Assembly: GCA_003554685.1 (NCBI GenBank)
Contig: PWHA01000089.1
Span: forward strand, 1 to 7,620
Length of the DNA stretch: 7,620 nt
Reading direction: 5' to 3'
From: Halanaerobiaceae bacterium
Lineage (GTDB): Bacteria > Bacillota > Halanaerobiia > Halanaerobiales > Halarsenatibacteraceae
This document shows positions 1 to 6,114 of the stretch, one piece after another; the stretch's first letter is position 1; each line of letters begins with the position of its first letter. The notes beneath the pieces are model-generated. The model made no database searches. It was not told the origin of the DNA and worked only from the letters and a program-made list of their open reading frames with translations. The position numbers and the translations under genes are program-made.

Positions 1-2832
1 GGCAGCCATAAACTGAACAGAGTCGCTAAAGCCCTGGATATTAGCCTTGACAATCATCACCGCGCCGAAGATGATGCAGAAGCCACCGCTAAAATCCTGC
101 TTAAACTTCTGGAAAAAGTCCGTCAGGAAGAAAATCCCGCCAGCCTGGCAGAGCTCAATAAACTGACCGGCAGGATTGACTGGAAGAAGAAGCGTTATTC
201 CCATGCCGTGCTGCTGGCTAAAAATAAAGCCGGGCTCAAGGACTTATATTATCTCGTTTCCCGCTCTCATCTTAATAATTTTTACAAGAAACCCCGGATT
301 CTTAAGAGCGAACTGGAAAAGCACCGCTCTGATCTGCTGGTAGGTTCAGCCTGTGAAGCAGGCGATCTTTTTCAGGCCCTGATGCAGGATAAATCCCTGG
401 AGGAAATCCGTGAAATTGCCGGCTTTTATGATTACCTGGAAATTCAGCCCGCCGCCAATAACGAGTTCATGGTGCCGGATCGCTTTGATTCTCTGGATGA
501 TATCCGGAAAATCAACCAGCAGATTTATCAGCTGGGCCGCCGCCTCAACAAACCGGTTGTTGCCACCAGTGATGCCCATTTTCTTGACCCCGAGGATTAT
601 ATCTACCGGGAAATTCTTCAGACCGGCCAGAAATTTGACGATGCCGACCAGCAGCCCCCGGTTTATTTTAAAACCACTGATGAGATGCTGGAGGAATTCT
701 CCTATCTGGGAGAAGAGGCGGCCCGGGAAGTGGTAATTGAAAATCCTGGGACCATCAATGCTGAAATCGAGGAAATACCGCCAATGCCGGATGGTCTTTT
801 CACACCGGAAATTGAAGGCGCTGATGAAAAGGTCCGGGAAATGACTTTTGACAAAGCTCGCCAACTCTATGGCGAGGACCTCCCGCCGCTGGTTGAAGTC
901 CGGCTGGAAAAGGAACTTCAGGCCATAATCGATAACGGGTTTGCTGTTATTTATCTAATTTCTCATAAACTTGTCAGGCAGTCTCTGGAGGACGGATATC
1001 TGGTTGGCTCCCGGGGCTCGGTCGGCTCCTCGCTGGTAGCCCGTATGTGTGAGATAACCGAGGTAAATCCCCTGCCTCCTCATTACCGCTGTTCCGCTTC
1101 TGACTGCAGTTACAGCTATTTCTTTACCTCCGGGGCAGATAATTCCGAATCCAAAACCCCCAAGATTGATAAACCCGAAACTGACAGGCCCGCTGCAGAA
1201 AATTCCGATTCTGAGGAACCCGGTACCACCAAAAACATTACCACCAAAAACGCAGATGCCAGCCGGGATACTAACACCAGCATACAGGCCGGCACCGGAG
1301 CCGACCTCCCCGATGCCCGCTGTCCGCACTGTGGAGCCAGGCTCATCAAGGACGGCTTCGATATTCCCTTTGAGGTATTCATGGGTTTTGACGGCAATAA
1401 AGTACCCGATATCGACCTTAACTTCTCAGGCGAGTATCAGTCCAAGATTCACTCGGTTACCGAGGATTATTTCGGCCGGGATTATGTTTTCCGGGCCGGC
1501 ACCATTTCGACCATTGCTGACCGTACGGCTTATGGTTTTGTGAAAAATTATCTCCAGGAGAAGGGGTTGGACAAACGAAGGACCGAAATCAACCGCCTGG
1601 TTCAGGGCTGTACCGGCGTCAAGCGTACCACCGGTCAGCACCCCGGCGGCCTGATGGTGGTACCCCGGGACAGGGACATCCATGATTTCACGCCCATCCA
1701 GCATCCGGCCAACGACCAGAGCACCGATGTCCGCACCACCCACTTTGACTATCACGCCATCAGCGGCCGGATCCTCAAGCTGGACCTGCTCGGTCACGAT
1801 GACCCGACCTCGATCCGTATGCTGCAGGATATGACTGGCGTTGACCCCCTGAGCATCGAGCTTGACCACCCTAAAACCATGCAGATATTCTCAGGAGTTG
1901 AGCCCCTCAATCTGGAAAGAAATGATCTGGACCTTAAGGTCGGCACCCTTGGCATTCCGGAATTCGGAACCTCCTTTGTCCGCCAGATGCTGACAGAAAC
2001 CCGTCCCACCACCTTTGCCGAACTGCTGAGGATCAGCGGCCTGTCACACGGCACCGATGTCTGGCTCAACAACGCCCGGGACTTGATTCAGGAAGAGATT
2101 GCTGAACTCAAGGAGGTAATCTCGGTCCGCGATGACATCATGAACTATCTCAACCAGCAGGGATTGGATCCGGCTGACAGCTTCAGCATCATGGAGCATG
2201 TCCGCAAGGGCAAGGGCCTTGCCGCCGAAGAGGAGAAGAAGATGCGGGCTGCCGGTGTTCCGGACTGGTATATCGATTCCTGTAAAAAAATAAAGTACAT
2301 GTTCCCCAAGGCCCACGCAGCTGCTTATGTAATGATGGCCTTCAGGATTGCTTACTTTAAGGTCAGGCATCCGGAGGAGTTTTATACCACCTATTTCACC
2401 ATCAAAGCCGGTGATTTCGATGCCGAGATCGTAAGCCAGGGTTATCAGTATGTCCTGGATTATTATCAGGAACTGGAATCCCGGAGCAGCGAGCTTACCG
2501 CCAAAGATAAAAACCTGATGACGGTGCTGGAGATCGTTATCGAAGCCATGGCCCGGGGTATTAACTTTCTGCCGGTTGATCTTTATCGTTCCAGCATCAG
2601 CGACTTTCAGCTGACAAAAGAGGGTCTGCTGCCTCCTCTCATCAGTCTGACGGGGCTGGGCAGTGCTGCCGCTGAAAGCCTGTTAACCGCCCGGCAGGAA
2701 AGCAAATTCTCTTCGATTGAAGATCTTCAAAACCGCACCAGCCTTTCCAGCACGGTTATTGATGTCATGAAAGAGCACGGCAGCCTGGAAGGTTTGCCGG
2801 AGAGAGATCAGCTTTCACTTTTCTCAGAATAA
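1..2832 (+). CDS. polC: DNA polymerase III alpha subunit, PolC type (5'-truncated by window edge)
   Basis: This is the replicative polymerase of Bacillota, with built-in 3'-5' proofreading. The frame is open from base 1, so only the C-terminal 943 residues are present; the Bacillus enzyme is about 1,440. Numbering from the first codon here, the end of the DEDDh exonuclease comes first, with H20-x-A22-x-x-D25 (Exo III). The second half of the split PHP domain follows, with D191/H193 in SDAHFLDP. The polymerase core has SRGSVGSS, a four-cysteine zinc module (C364, C369, C441, C444), catalytic D470 and D472 in PDIDLNFSGEYQ, and D595 in KLDLLGHDDPT. A helix-hairpin-helix-like segment lies near 875-900. 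The tail QLSLF (937-941) is the beta-clamp-binding motif. A GTG at 208 is internal, not the start. Oddities are the C-x4-C first zinc pair and an insertion of about 50 residues between the two pairs. No clear terminator follows. The family call is near certain. Confidence 0.97.
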   Translation, partial: GSHKLNRVAKALDISLDNHHRAEDDAEATAKILLKLLEKVRQEENPASLAELNKLTGRIDWKKKRYSHAVLLAKNKAGLKDLYYLVSRSHLNNFYKKPRILKSELEKHRSDLLVGSACEAGDLFQALMQDKSLEEIREIAGFYDYLEIQPAANNEFMVPDRFDSLDDIRKINQQIYQLGRRLNKPVVATSDAHFLDPEDYIYREILQTGQKFDDADQQPPVYFKTTDEMLEEFSYLGEEAAREVVIENPGTINAEIEEIPPMPDGLFTPEIEGADEKVREMTFDKARQLYGEDLPPLVEVRLEKELQAIIDNGFAVIYLISHKLVRQSLEDGYLVGSRGSVGSSLVARMCEITEVNPLPPHYRCSASDCSYSYFFTSGADNSESKTPKIDKPETDRPAAENSDSEEPGTTKNITTKNADASRDTNTSIQAGTGADLPDARCPHCGARLIKDGFDIPFEVFMGFDGNKVPDIDLNFSGEYQSKIHSVTEDYFGRDYVFRAGTISTIADRTAYGFVKNYLQEKGLDKRRTEINRLVQGCTGVKRTTGQHPGGLMVVPRDRDIHDFTPIQHPANDQSTDVRTTHFDYHAISGRILKLDLLGHDDPTSIRMLQDMTGVDPLSIELDHPKTMQIFSGVEPLNLERNDLDLKVGTLGIPEFGTSFVRQMLTETRPTTFAELLRISGLSHGTDVWLNNARDLIQEEIAELKEVISVRDDIMNYLNQQGLDPADSFSIMEHVRKGKGLAAEEEKKMRAAGVPDWYIDSCKKIKYMFPKAHAAAYVMMAFRIAYFKVRHPEEFYTTYFTIKAGDFDAEIVSQGYQYVLDYYQELESRSSELTAKDKNLMTVLEIVIEAMARGINFLPVDLYRSSISDFQLTKEGLLPPLISLTGLGSAAAESLLTARQESKFSSIEDLQNRTSLSSTVIDVMKEHGSLEGLPERDQLSLFSE
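1135..1290 (+). repeat. Repetitive low-complexity insertion inside the PolC zinc module
   Basis: Between the second and third zinc cysteines there are 71 residues, where I recall about 21 in Bacillus PolC. The flanks still match the family (SYSYFFTSG before, GADLPDARCPHCG after), so the extra piece is roughly 1141-1290. It is polar and rich in D, E, S, T, K and N. It carries internal repeats: gcagataattccgaatcc at 1135 recurs with 3 changes at 1195, exactly 60 nt (20 codons) later, coding ADNSES and AENSDS. A 13-mer, taccaccaaaaac, occurs at 1224 and 1239 (15 nt period, coding TTKN twice). All repeats keep frame. Growth by in-frame tandem duplication is my inference. The segment is probably a disordered surface loop. 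Confidence 0.75.
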
Positions 2833-2861
2833 TTCTTATCCAGAGAAATTTTAAATTTATA

Positions 2862-2877
2862 TGTACAGGCATGTACA
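2862..2877. other. TGTACA-N4-TGTACA dyad after polC
   Basis: Two copies of the self-complementary hexamer TGTACA are separated by GGCA, 30 bp after the polC stop and about 100 bp before the next start. The element can be read as a dyad, as a direct repeat (ATGTACAGGC / ATGTACAAAA) or as a weak 6-bp hairpin. No T-run follows, so it is not a convincing terminator. It has the look of a small operator, for instance a GntR-type site, but nothing here identifies a regulator. Confidence 0.3.
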
Positions 2878-2974
2878 AAAGTGAATAATAAATTTGGTCT
2901 ACTGATTAACGGTTGATAAAAATTTCCGGGAAAATATCTGAAGAAAAAGTCAGTTAGGAGGAGGAGGCAACTGG

Positions 2975-3643
2975 ATGGCTGAAATTAAAAAAACCCGGGT
3001 GAAAATACTGCTTATCGTGCTGGTTCTTTCGCTGGCTGCCGGAGTTTATCTGGCTTATGTTTATCAGGATTTTCTGGTTGAAGAGGTGATTTCCGATGGT
3101 CAGATAAACTATCAGCCAGAAGAAAGTTTGAGCATTACTCGAACAGGAGAAACAGAAGAGGAGGAAATCCGCCTGCTGTCCGATAATTTTCCCTCCCCTC
3201 CCCGAATTTCCCCGGACAGATCCCAGCTGACCTATATAGCTCCCCGGCAGTGGGAGGGTATTGGCAGTCTTTATATTTATGATTATTCCTCTGACGAAAT
3301 CATTACCCTGCTGGAGGGCCAGGATTTTGGTGACCAGTACACTCCAAAAAATGTCTGGTGGCTGGATGATGAATATCTGCTGGTTCTGGAGGGTTATGCC
3401 TACGGTACAGTCACAGTTGGGGGAGAGCTGCAGGTGGTTCGAGCCTCTTCCGGTGAAATGGCAGAGCTGGTTGGATTCCCCGAAGAGGACCGCATGGAAA
3501 TCATGGATTTGAAATATCTGGAAGATGAGGAGATTTATCTGCTGGATATTGCTCATTTTGATGAGGAATTTCTGGAGTATGAGGTAATCCAGGCTGAGCT
3601 TGAGAAGGATTACATTTACACGGTGATTGAAAATGAGCTATGA
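2975..3643 (+). CDS. Membrane-anchored acidic protein, DUF4652-like
   Basis: A 222-residue protein of unknown function. The start is fixed by a strong overlapping site (aggaggaggagg, 2956-2967) 7 bp before the ATG. The N-terminus is basic (KKTRVK), followed by a hydrophobic segment at about residues 11-27. That makes it a signal anchor or uncleaved signal, with the rest probably outside the membrane. Residues 35-66 are an acidic linker. From about 78 the sequence looks like beta-propeller or WD40-type strands: RISPDRSQLTYIAP, SLYIYDYSSDEI, NVWWLDDEYLLVLEGYAYGTVTVGG. The last stretch resembles the Bacillota family DUF4652 from memory. The protein is very rich in Glu and Asp. A poor promoter candidate lies upstream (TTGATA at 2913, TATCTG at 2935). 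The 142-bp gap after polC suggests separate transcription. Family call moderate, function unknown. Confidence 0.8.
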   Translation: MAEIKKTRVKILLIVLVLSLAAGVYLAYVYQDFLVEEVISDGQINYQPEESLSITRTGETEEEEIRLLSDNFPSPPRISPDRSQLTYIAPRQWEGIGSLYIYDYSSDEIITLLEGQDFGDQYTPKNVWWLDDEYLLVLEGYAYGTVTVGGELQVVRASSGEMAELVGFPEEDRMEIMDLKYLEDEEIYLLDIAHFDEEFLEYEVIQAELEKDYIYTVIENEL

Positions 3644-3751
3644 CACAAAATAAGCTATAACTCAAAGCATTAACTAAATTATTAACTCATGGCATTGATG
3701 TCCCTGATGTTTTTTTCTGACGTTTTAATAAATGAAAGGTAGTGATGAACG

Positions 3752-4207
3752 ATGACATACCGCCGGGCTGACTTAGGCAGCCGGATGCTGGCCTTTGCCC
3801 TTGATGTCCTGATAGCAGGACTTTTCTTTATAATGCCCCTGCCAATAATTCGCTCGATCTTAAGCGCCTCCTACCTGCTGCTCCGGGATGTCATAATGTA
3901 CGAAATAACCGGAGATAAAAGATGGCGCAATAGAAGTCCCGGCAAACGGGCTCTGGGACTGCAGGTAGTGGTGGAAACCGGTACTGAAAAATATAAAAAC
4001 CTGACCAGGACAGTTTGCCTGCAGAGAAATTTCATTCCTGCCCTGGGGTTAATTGTCGGCATAATTCCTCTGCTGGGCTTTATATTAGCACCGATTATTT
4101 CACTAATAGTCTGGATAATCGAGCTGATTGCCGCTCTTTCTCATCCCGAAAAGAAGCGGCTGGGTGACCGCCTGGCCAGAACGATCGTAATCCAGGAAAT
4201 ACCCTGA
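3752..4207 (+). CDS. RDD-family integral membrane protein
   Basis: A 151-residue membrane protein matching the RDD family in length and motifs. The N-terminal motif is R11-MLAFAL-D18 at the head of the first membrane segment (about 12-33). SPGKRALGLQVV follows at 62-73, a cytoplasmic motif typical of the family. A long hydrophobic stretch at about 94-130 can form one or two further spans, and the closing motif RLGDRLARTIVI (136-147) contains the second conserved Asp. The role of most RDD proteins is unknown; some are linked to ion or solute transport, and that cannot be assigned here. The start ATG has a modest site (aaaggt, 3735-3740). An ATG at 3745 is in another frame and stops after eight codons. 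The 108-bp gap from the upstream gene shows no clear promoter, so co-transcription with it is possible. Confidence 0.85.
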   Translation: MTYRRADLGSRMLAFALDVLIAGLFFIMPLPIIRSILSASYLLLRDVIMYEITGDKRWRNRSPGKRALGLQVVVETGTEKYKNLTRTVCLQRNFIPALGLIVGIIPLLGFILAPIISLIVWIIELIAALSHPEKKRLGDRLARTIVIQEIP

Positions 4208-4210
4208 TTC

Positions 4211-4234
4211 TTAGAAACTATTTTAGAAACTATT
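4211..4234. repeat. 12-bp exact tandem duplication just after the RDD gene
   Basis: The unit ttagaaactatt occurs twice with no gap (4211-4222, 4223-4234), followed by a decayed partial third copy (tcagaaacc). It begins 4 bp after the RDD stop codon. It is one of several short tandem duplications in the non-coding parts of this window. Confidence 0.85.
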
Positions 4235-4245
4235 TCAGAAACCCC

Positions 4246-4295
4246 ATTTAACTGGATTAAGCTGAATTGAACCGGATTTCTTAATCCAGTTAAAT
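4246..4295. terminator. Perfect 16-bp inverted repeat, likely bidirectional terminator
   Basis: The arms atttaactggattaag (4246-4261) and cttaatccagttaaat (4280-4295) are exact reverse complements around an 18-nt loop. The element lies between the convergent RDD and mnmH genes, 38 bp after the first stop, where a shared terminator would be expected. Neither side has a good T-run (aaatcttt on the plus strand, gggtttctg on the minus), and the loop is longer than usual for intrinsic terminators. The stem is certain; the terminator role is inferred. Confidence 0.6.
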
Positions 4296-4395
4296 CTTTC
4301 CGGTAAATCATCGGAGAAAAAGATCGGGAGCAAAAGAAGCAACAGAGCAGAAATCGAAAATTTAATCATAGATTCACAGATTTGACAGATTTGCC

Positions 4396-4430
4396 AGTCT
4401 GGTCGGTGAAAGATAAAAGCCGGCCAGATT
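4396..4430. other. GC-rich hairpin between convergent genes
   Basis: An 11-bp stem (agtctggtcgg, 4396-4406, with ccggccagatt, 4420-4430; two G-U pairs in the plus-strand RNA) encloses a 13-nt A-rich loop. No T-run follows on either strand. It could be a back-up terminator or an RNA 3'-end stabiliser for mnmH transcripts. A 9-bp tandem duplication (acagatttg, 4376-4393) lies just to its left. Confidence 0.4.
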
Positions 4431-4451
4431 TAAGCAGGAATAAGATTCTGG

Positions 4452-4485
4452 AATTTGTTTTTAAAACTAATTTGTTTTTAAAACT
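4452..4485. repeat. 17-bp exact tandem duplication
   Basis: The unit aatttgtttttaaaact is present twice back to back (4452-4468, 4469-4485) with no mismatch, implying a recent event. It lies downstream of mnmH on the minus strand and directly beside a second, unrelated 17-bp array. Confidence 0.9.
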
Positions 4486-4492
4486 AATAAGC

Positions 4493-4563
4493 AGCAAATT
4501 TCTCTAATTAGCAAATTAGTAAATTTCTCTAACTAGCAAATCCTTCTAATTAGTAAATCCCTC
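4493..4563. repeat. Degenerate 17-bp tandem array running into the 3' end of mnmH
   Basis: Units of the form agcaaatttctctaatt start at 4493, 4518, 4535 and 4552, with an 8-bp partial copy at 4510-4517. They alternate agc/agt and carry a few substitutions. The array crosses the mnmH stop at 4546-4548, so the terminal codons of that gene (reading GFTN then TAG) are repeat sequence. A small AT hairpin (ctaatt/aattag, 4504-4519) also forms within it. Confidence 0.8.
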
Positions 4564-5613
4564 AAATACTTGAATTATTTCATCAGCCAGCTTTTCGGCT
4601 TGGTAGCCCTGCAGCTTCCTCACAAATCTCTCCTGATTCTTCTGAGCATAAGAATAAAAATAGTCATAATAATCCCGGAGCAGCCTCCGGATTATTTCTC
4701 GAATCTCACCCTGCTCCAGCTGTTCCAGCAGCTCCTGATATCCGGCTTTGCCAATATTCTTGATCAGATACTTTTCAATTCCCCGCAGCGATTCCCTCAC
4801 TTTGTTCCTGAATCCCCGGGGATTCTTTTCAAAGGAAGCTGCATATTCCTGATATATCCTTTCCACCCGGCATTCCAGAGGAGCCTCCAGCAGAATATGC
4901 AGCCCGGCCTCCATTTTTTCCATCCACCAGTCCGGCAGCACGGAATATCCGATCCGCCGGCTTTCAGCTTCGGTAAAAATATGCTGACAGCCCTTCACTT
5001 CCTCCAGCCGCTTCAGCAGCAGCGAGTCAAAATACTTCTGGTTATGAGGCTCTCCCAGATCAATGCTGCCAAAGGCAGAACCCCGGTGATTGGCCAGCCG
5101 TTCCAGGTTAATTATCGGATAACCCCGCCTTTCCAGCTCTTCCAGTACCTCGGTTTTGCCGCAGCCGGTATTGCCGTGCAGCACAATCAGTTTAGCCTCT
5201 AACTCAAGCTCAAAGTTATTAAGCCGCTGCAGGACATACTGGCGGTAGTTTTTATAGCCACCCTGAAGTTTACAGACCTCCAGATTAATCAACCCGGCTG
5301 TTACATACAAACTTTCACTCCGCGTTCCGCCCCGGGAACAGAACAGAATCAGCCGCTCATACTCACTGCTCAGTTCAGCTAGCCGACCCAGCAGATCCGG
5401 AAGCTTTGGCGCTAGATACTCCACCCCCATAAGATAGGATTCCTGATGCCGACCCCGGTTGTAAAGCCTGCTGACCTCGGCTCGTTCCTCAGAACTTAAG
5501 ACCTCCAGATTAATAGCGCCCGGGATGGTTGCCTCTTGGTACTCCTCAGCTGTTCTGGTATCAATATATATTTTATTTTCCCAGTCAATAGTTTGTTCGT
5601 AGCTGATTTTCAT
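4546..5613 (-). CDS. mnmH: tRNA 2-selenouridine synthase
   Basis: MnmH (SelU/YbbB) converts 2-thiouridine at wobble position 34 of the Lys, Glu and Gln tRNAs to 2-selenouridine, via a geranylated intermediate and using selenophosphate from SelD. The 355 residues match the usual length of about 360. An N-terminal rhodanese domain occupies 1-130, with active-site Cys92 in FCSRGGTRS. A P-loop domain follows, with GNTGCGKTE at 147-155 (K153, T154) and the family signatures LANHRGSAFG (173-182) and TEAESRRIG (214-222). Both active centres look intact. The ATG has a ggaggg site 11 bp upstream, slightly far, but no alternative in-frame start lies between. The gene stands alone, convergent with the RDD gene, and no selD is in the window. 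Its presence implies that the host makes selenophosphate. The last few codons are formed by a tandem repeat. Confidence 0.96.
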   Translation of the reverse strand: MKISYEQTIDWENKIYIDTRTAEEYQEATIPGAINLEVLSSEERAEVSRLYNRGRHQESYLMGVEYLAPKLPDLLGRLAELSSEYERLILFCSRGGTRSESLYVTAGLINLEVCKLQGGYKNYRQYVLQRLNNFELELEAKLIVLHGNTGCGKTEVLEELERRGYPIINLERLANHRGSAFGSIDLGEPHNQKYFDSLLLKRLEEVKGCQHIFTEAESRRIGYSVLPDWWMEKMEAGLHILLEAPLECRVERIYQEYAASFEKNPRGFRNKVRESLRGIEKYLIKNIGKAGYQELLEQLEQGEIREIIRRLLRDYYDYFYSYAQKNQERFVRKLQGYQAEKLADEIIQVFEGFTN

Positions 5614-5647
5614 TGCCTGCCAATCCCTCCAGTCTCCATTTATTCCT

Positions 5648-5656
5648 ATTATATCA
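5648..5656 (-). promoter_or_regulatory. Extended -10 promoter of mnmH
   Basis: Read on the minus strand, the sequence is TGATATAAT: a perfect TATAAT (5653 down to 5648) with a TG one base upstream, an extended -10 element of SigA promoters. The -35 is poor (ctgtta at 18 bp spacing), which an extended -10 can offset. The start of transcription would fall near 5641, about 27 nt before the mnmH ATG, leaving room for the ggaggg ribosome site at 5630-5625. Confidence 0.55.
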
Positions 5657-5877
5657 GCCTGCTAAATAAATTAACAGACCAGAAATTGTTAAGCCAGGCT
5701 GCTTTAGAAATCATTGCTTGCGTATGTTAATATTGATAAATAATTGGTCGCACTCCGAAATGATATTTAAAGACATTTATAGATTAACATATCTGTCAAA
5801 ATCATTCCTGAACTACAAAATCGACCTGGCCTGATTAACCTGATTATTTAAAACCGAAAAATTCTAAAAATCAAATT
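5657..5877. other. AT-rich intergenic stretch, no gene seen
   Basis: I find no supported coding region or RNA gene here. Two weak structures are visible: a 9-bp inverted repeat, tatgttaat (5723-5731) and attaacata (5783-5791), 51 bp apart, which could be a spaced operator; and a near-exact 9-bp tandem pair, cctgattaa/cctgattat (5830-5847). It separates the divergent mnmH and the gene at 6115. Confidence 0.5.
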
Positions 5878-5886
5878 TTGACAATA

Positions 5887-5977
5887 TATTGATATAAACT
5901 GACTATTGATATAAACTGATTTAAAAGATATAATATAGATAGTAATAGATATAAAACAATAGATATAATATAGATAG
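5887..5977. repeat. Tandem duplications of 17 bp and 35 bp around a promoter
   Basis: The unit tattgatataaactgac (5887-5903) is followed at once by a copy with one change (5904-5920). Then agatataatatagatag occurs at 5926-5942 and exactly again at 5961-5977, a 35-bp period. A looser relative, ggatataagatagca, begins near 5995. The first pair duplicates a -35-like TTGATA; the second pair duplicates a TATAAT. Confidence 0.8.
5906..5934 (+). promoter_or_regulatory. SigA-like promoter for the GGDEF-like gene
   Basis: TTGATA (5906-5911, one base from consensus) and TATAAT (5929-5934, perfect) are exactly 17 bp apart. Transcription would begin near 5941, giving an untranslated leader of about 175 nt before the TTG start at 6115. 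Other -35-like hexamers upstream (TTGACA at 5878, TTGATA at 5889) have no well-placed -10. The second TATAAT (5964) has no matching -35. Confidence 0.6.
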
Positions 5978-6099
5978 CAATTAACTCACAGACTGGATAT
6001 AAGATAGCAGGTTCAACTATTCAAGAATAATCTTTTAATTACTACCGCATTCTTTTATATCTTTTATAGCCTGTATATTTTTTAACCCTGGTCAATTTA

Positions 6100-6107
6100 A
6101 GAGGTGG
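6100..6107 (+). promoter_or_regulatory. Ribosome binding site deciding a TTG start
   Basis: The sequence agaggtgg sits 7 bp before the TTG at 6115. The next in-frame ATG is far downstream (6283) and has no comparable site, so TTG is the best start. This leaves a polar N-terminal tail of about 45 residues on the protein. Confidence 0.7.
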
Positions 6108-6114
6108 CAGAAAC

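Noticed and set aside
955..1543. Overlapping open frames on both strands across the PolC insertion (minus 955-1329 and 1116-1397, plus 1166-1543)
   Set aside because: They are produced by the stop-poor, Gly/Pro/Thr-coding composition here. The PolC frame continues through with conserved flanks, and the alternatives have no ribosome sites or recognisable domains.
2954..3556. Minus-strand open frame of 200 codons opposite the DUF4652-like gene
   Set aside because: It is antisense to a gene with a strong ribosome site and family-like motifs, and its product shows no recognisable features.
4452..4563. Possible CRISPR array
   Set aside because: The 17-bp units sit directly next to each other or with very short partial copies. 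There are no unique spacers of constant length and no cas genes.
4570..5202. Plus-strand open frame of 210 codons inside mnmH
   Set aside because: It lies antisense to a clear MnmH with intact rhodanese and P-loop motifs, and has no ribosome site or homology that I recognise.
5536..5730. Plus-strand open frame of 64 codons over the mnmH start
   Set aside because: It overlaps the start, ribosome site and promoter of mnmH on the other strand, and I see no convincing initiation signal.
5941..6099. Possible riboswitch in the leader before the TTG-started gene
   Set aside because: The region is AT-rich and repeat-derived, with no conserved riboswitch core or strong paired structure that I can recognise.
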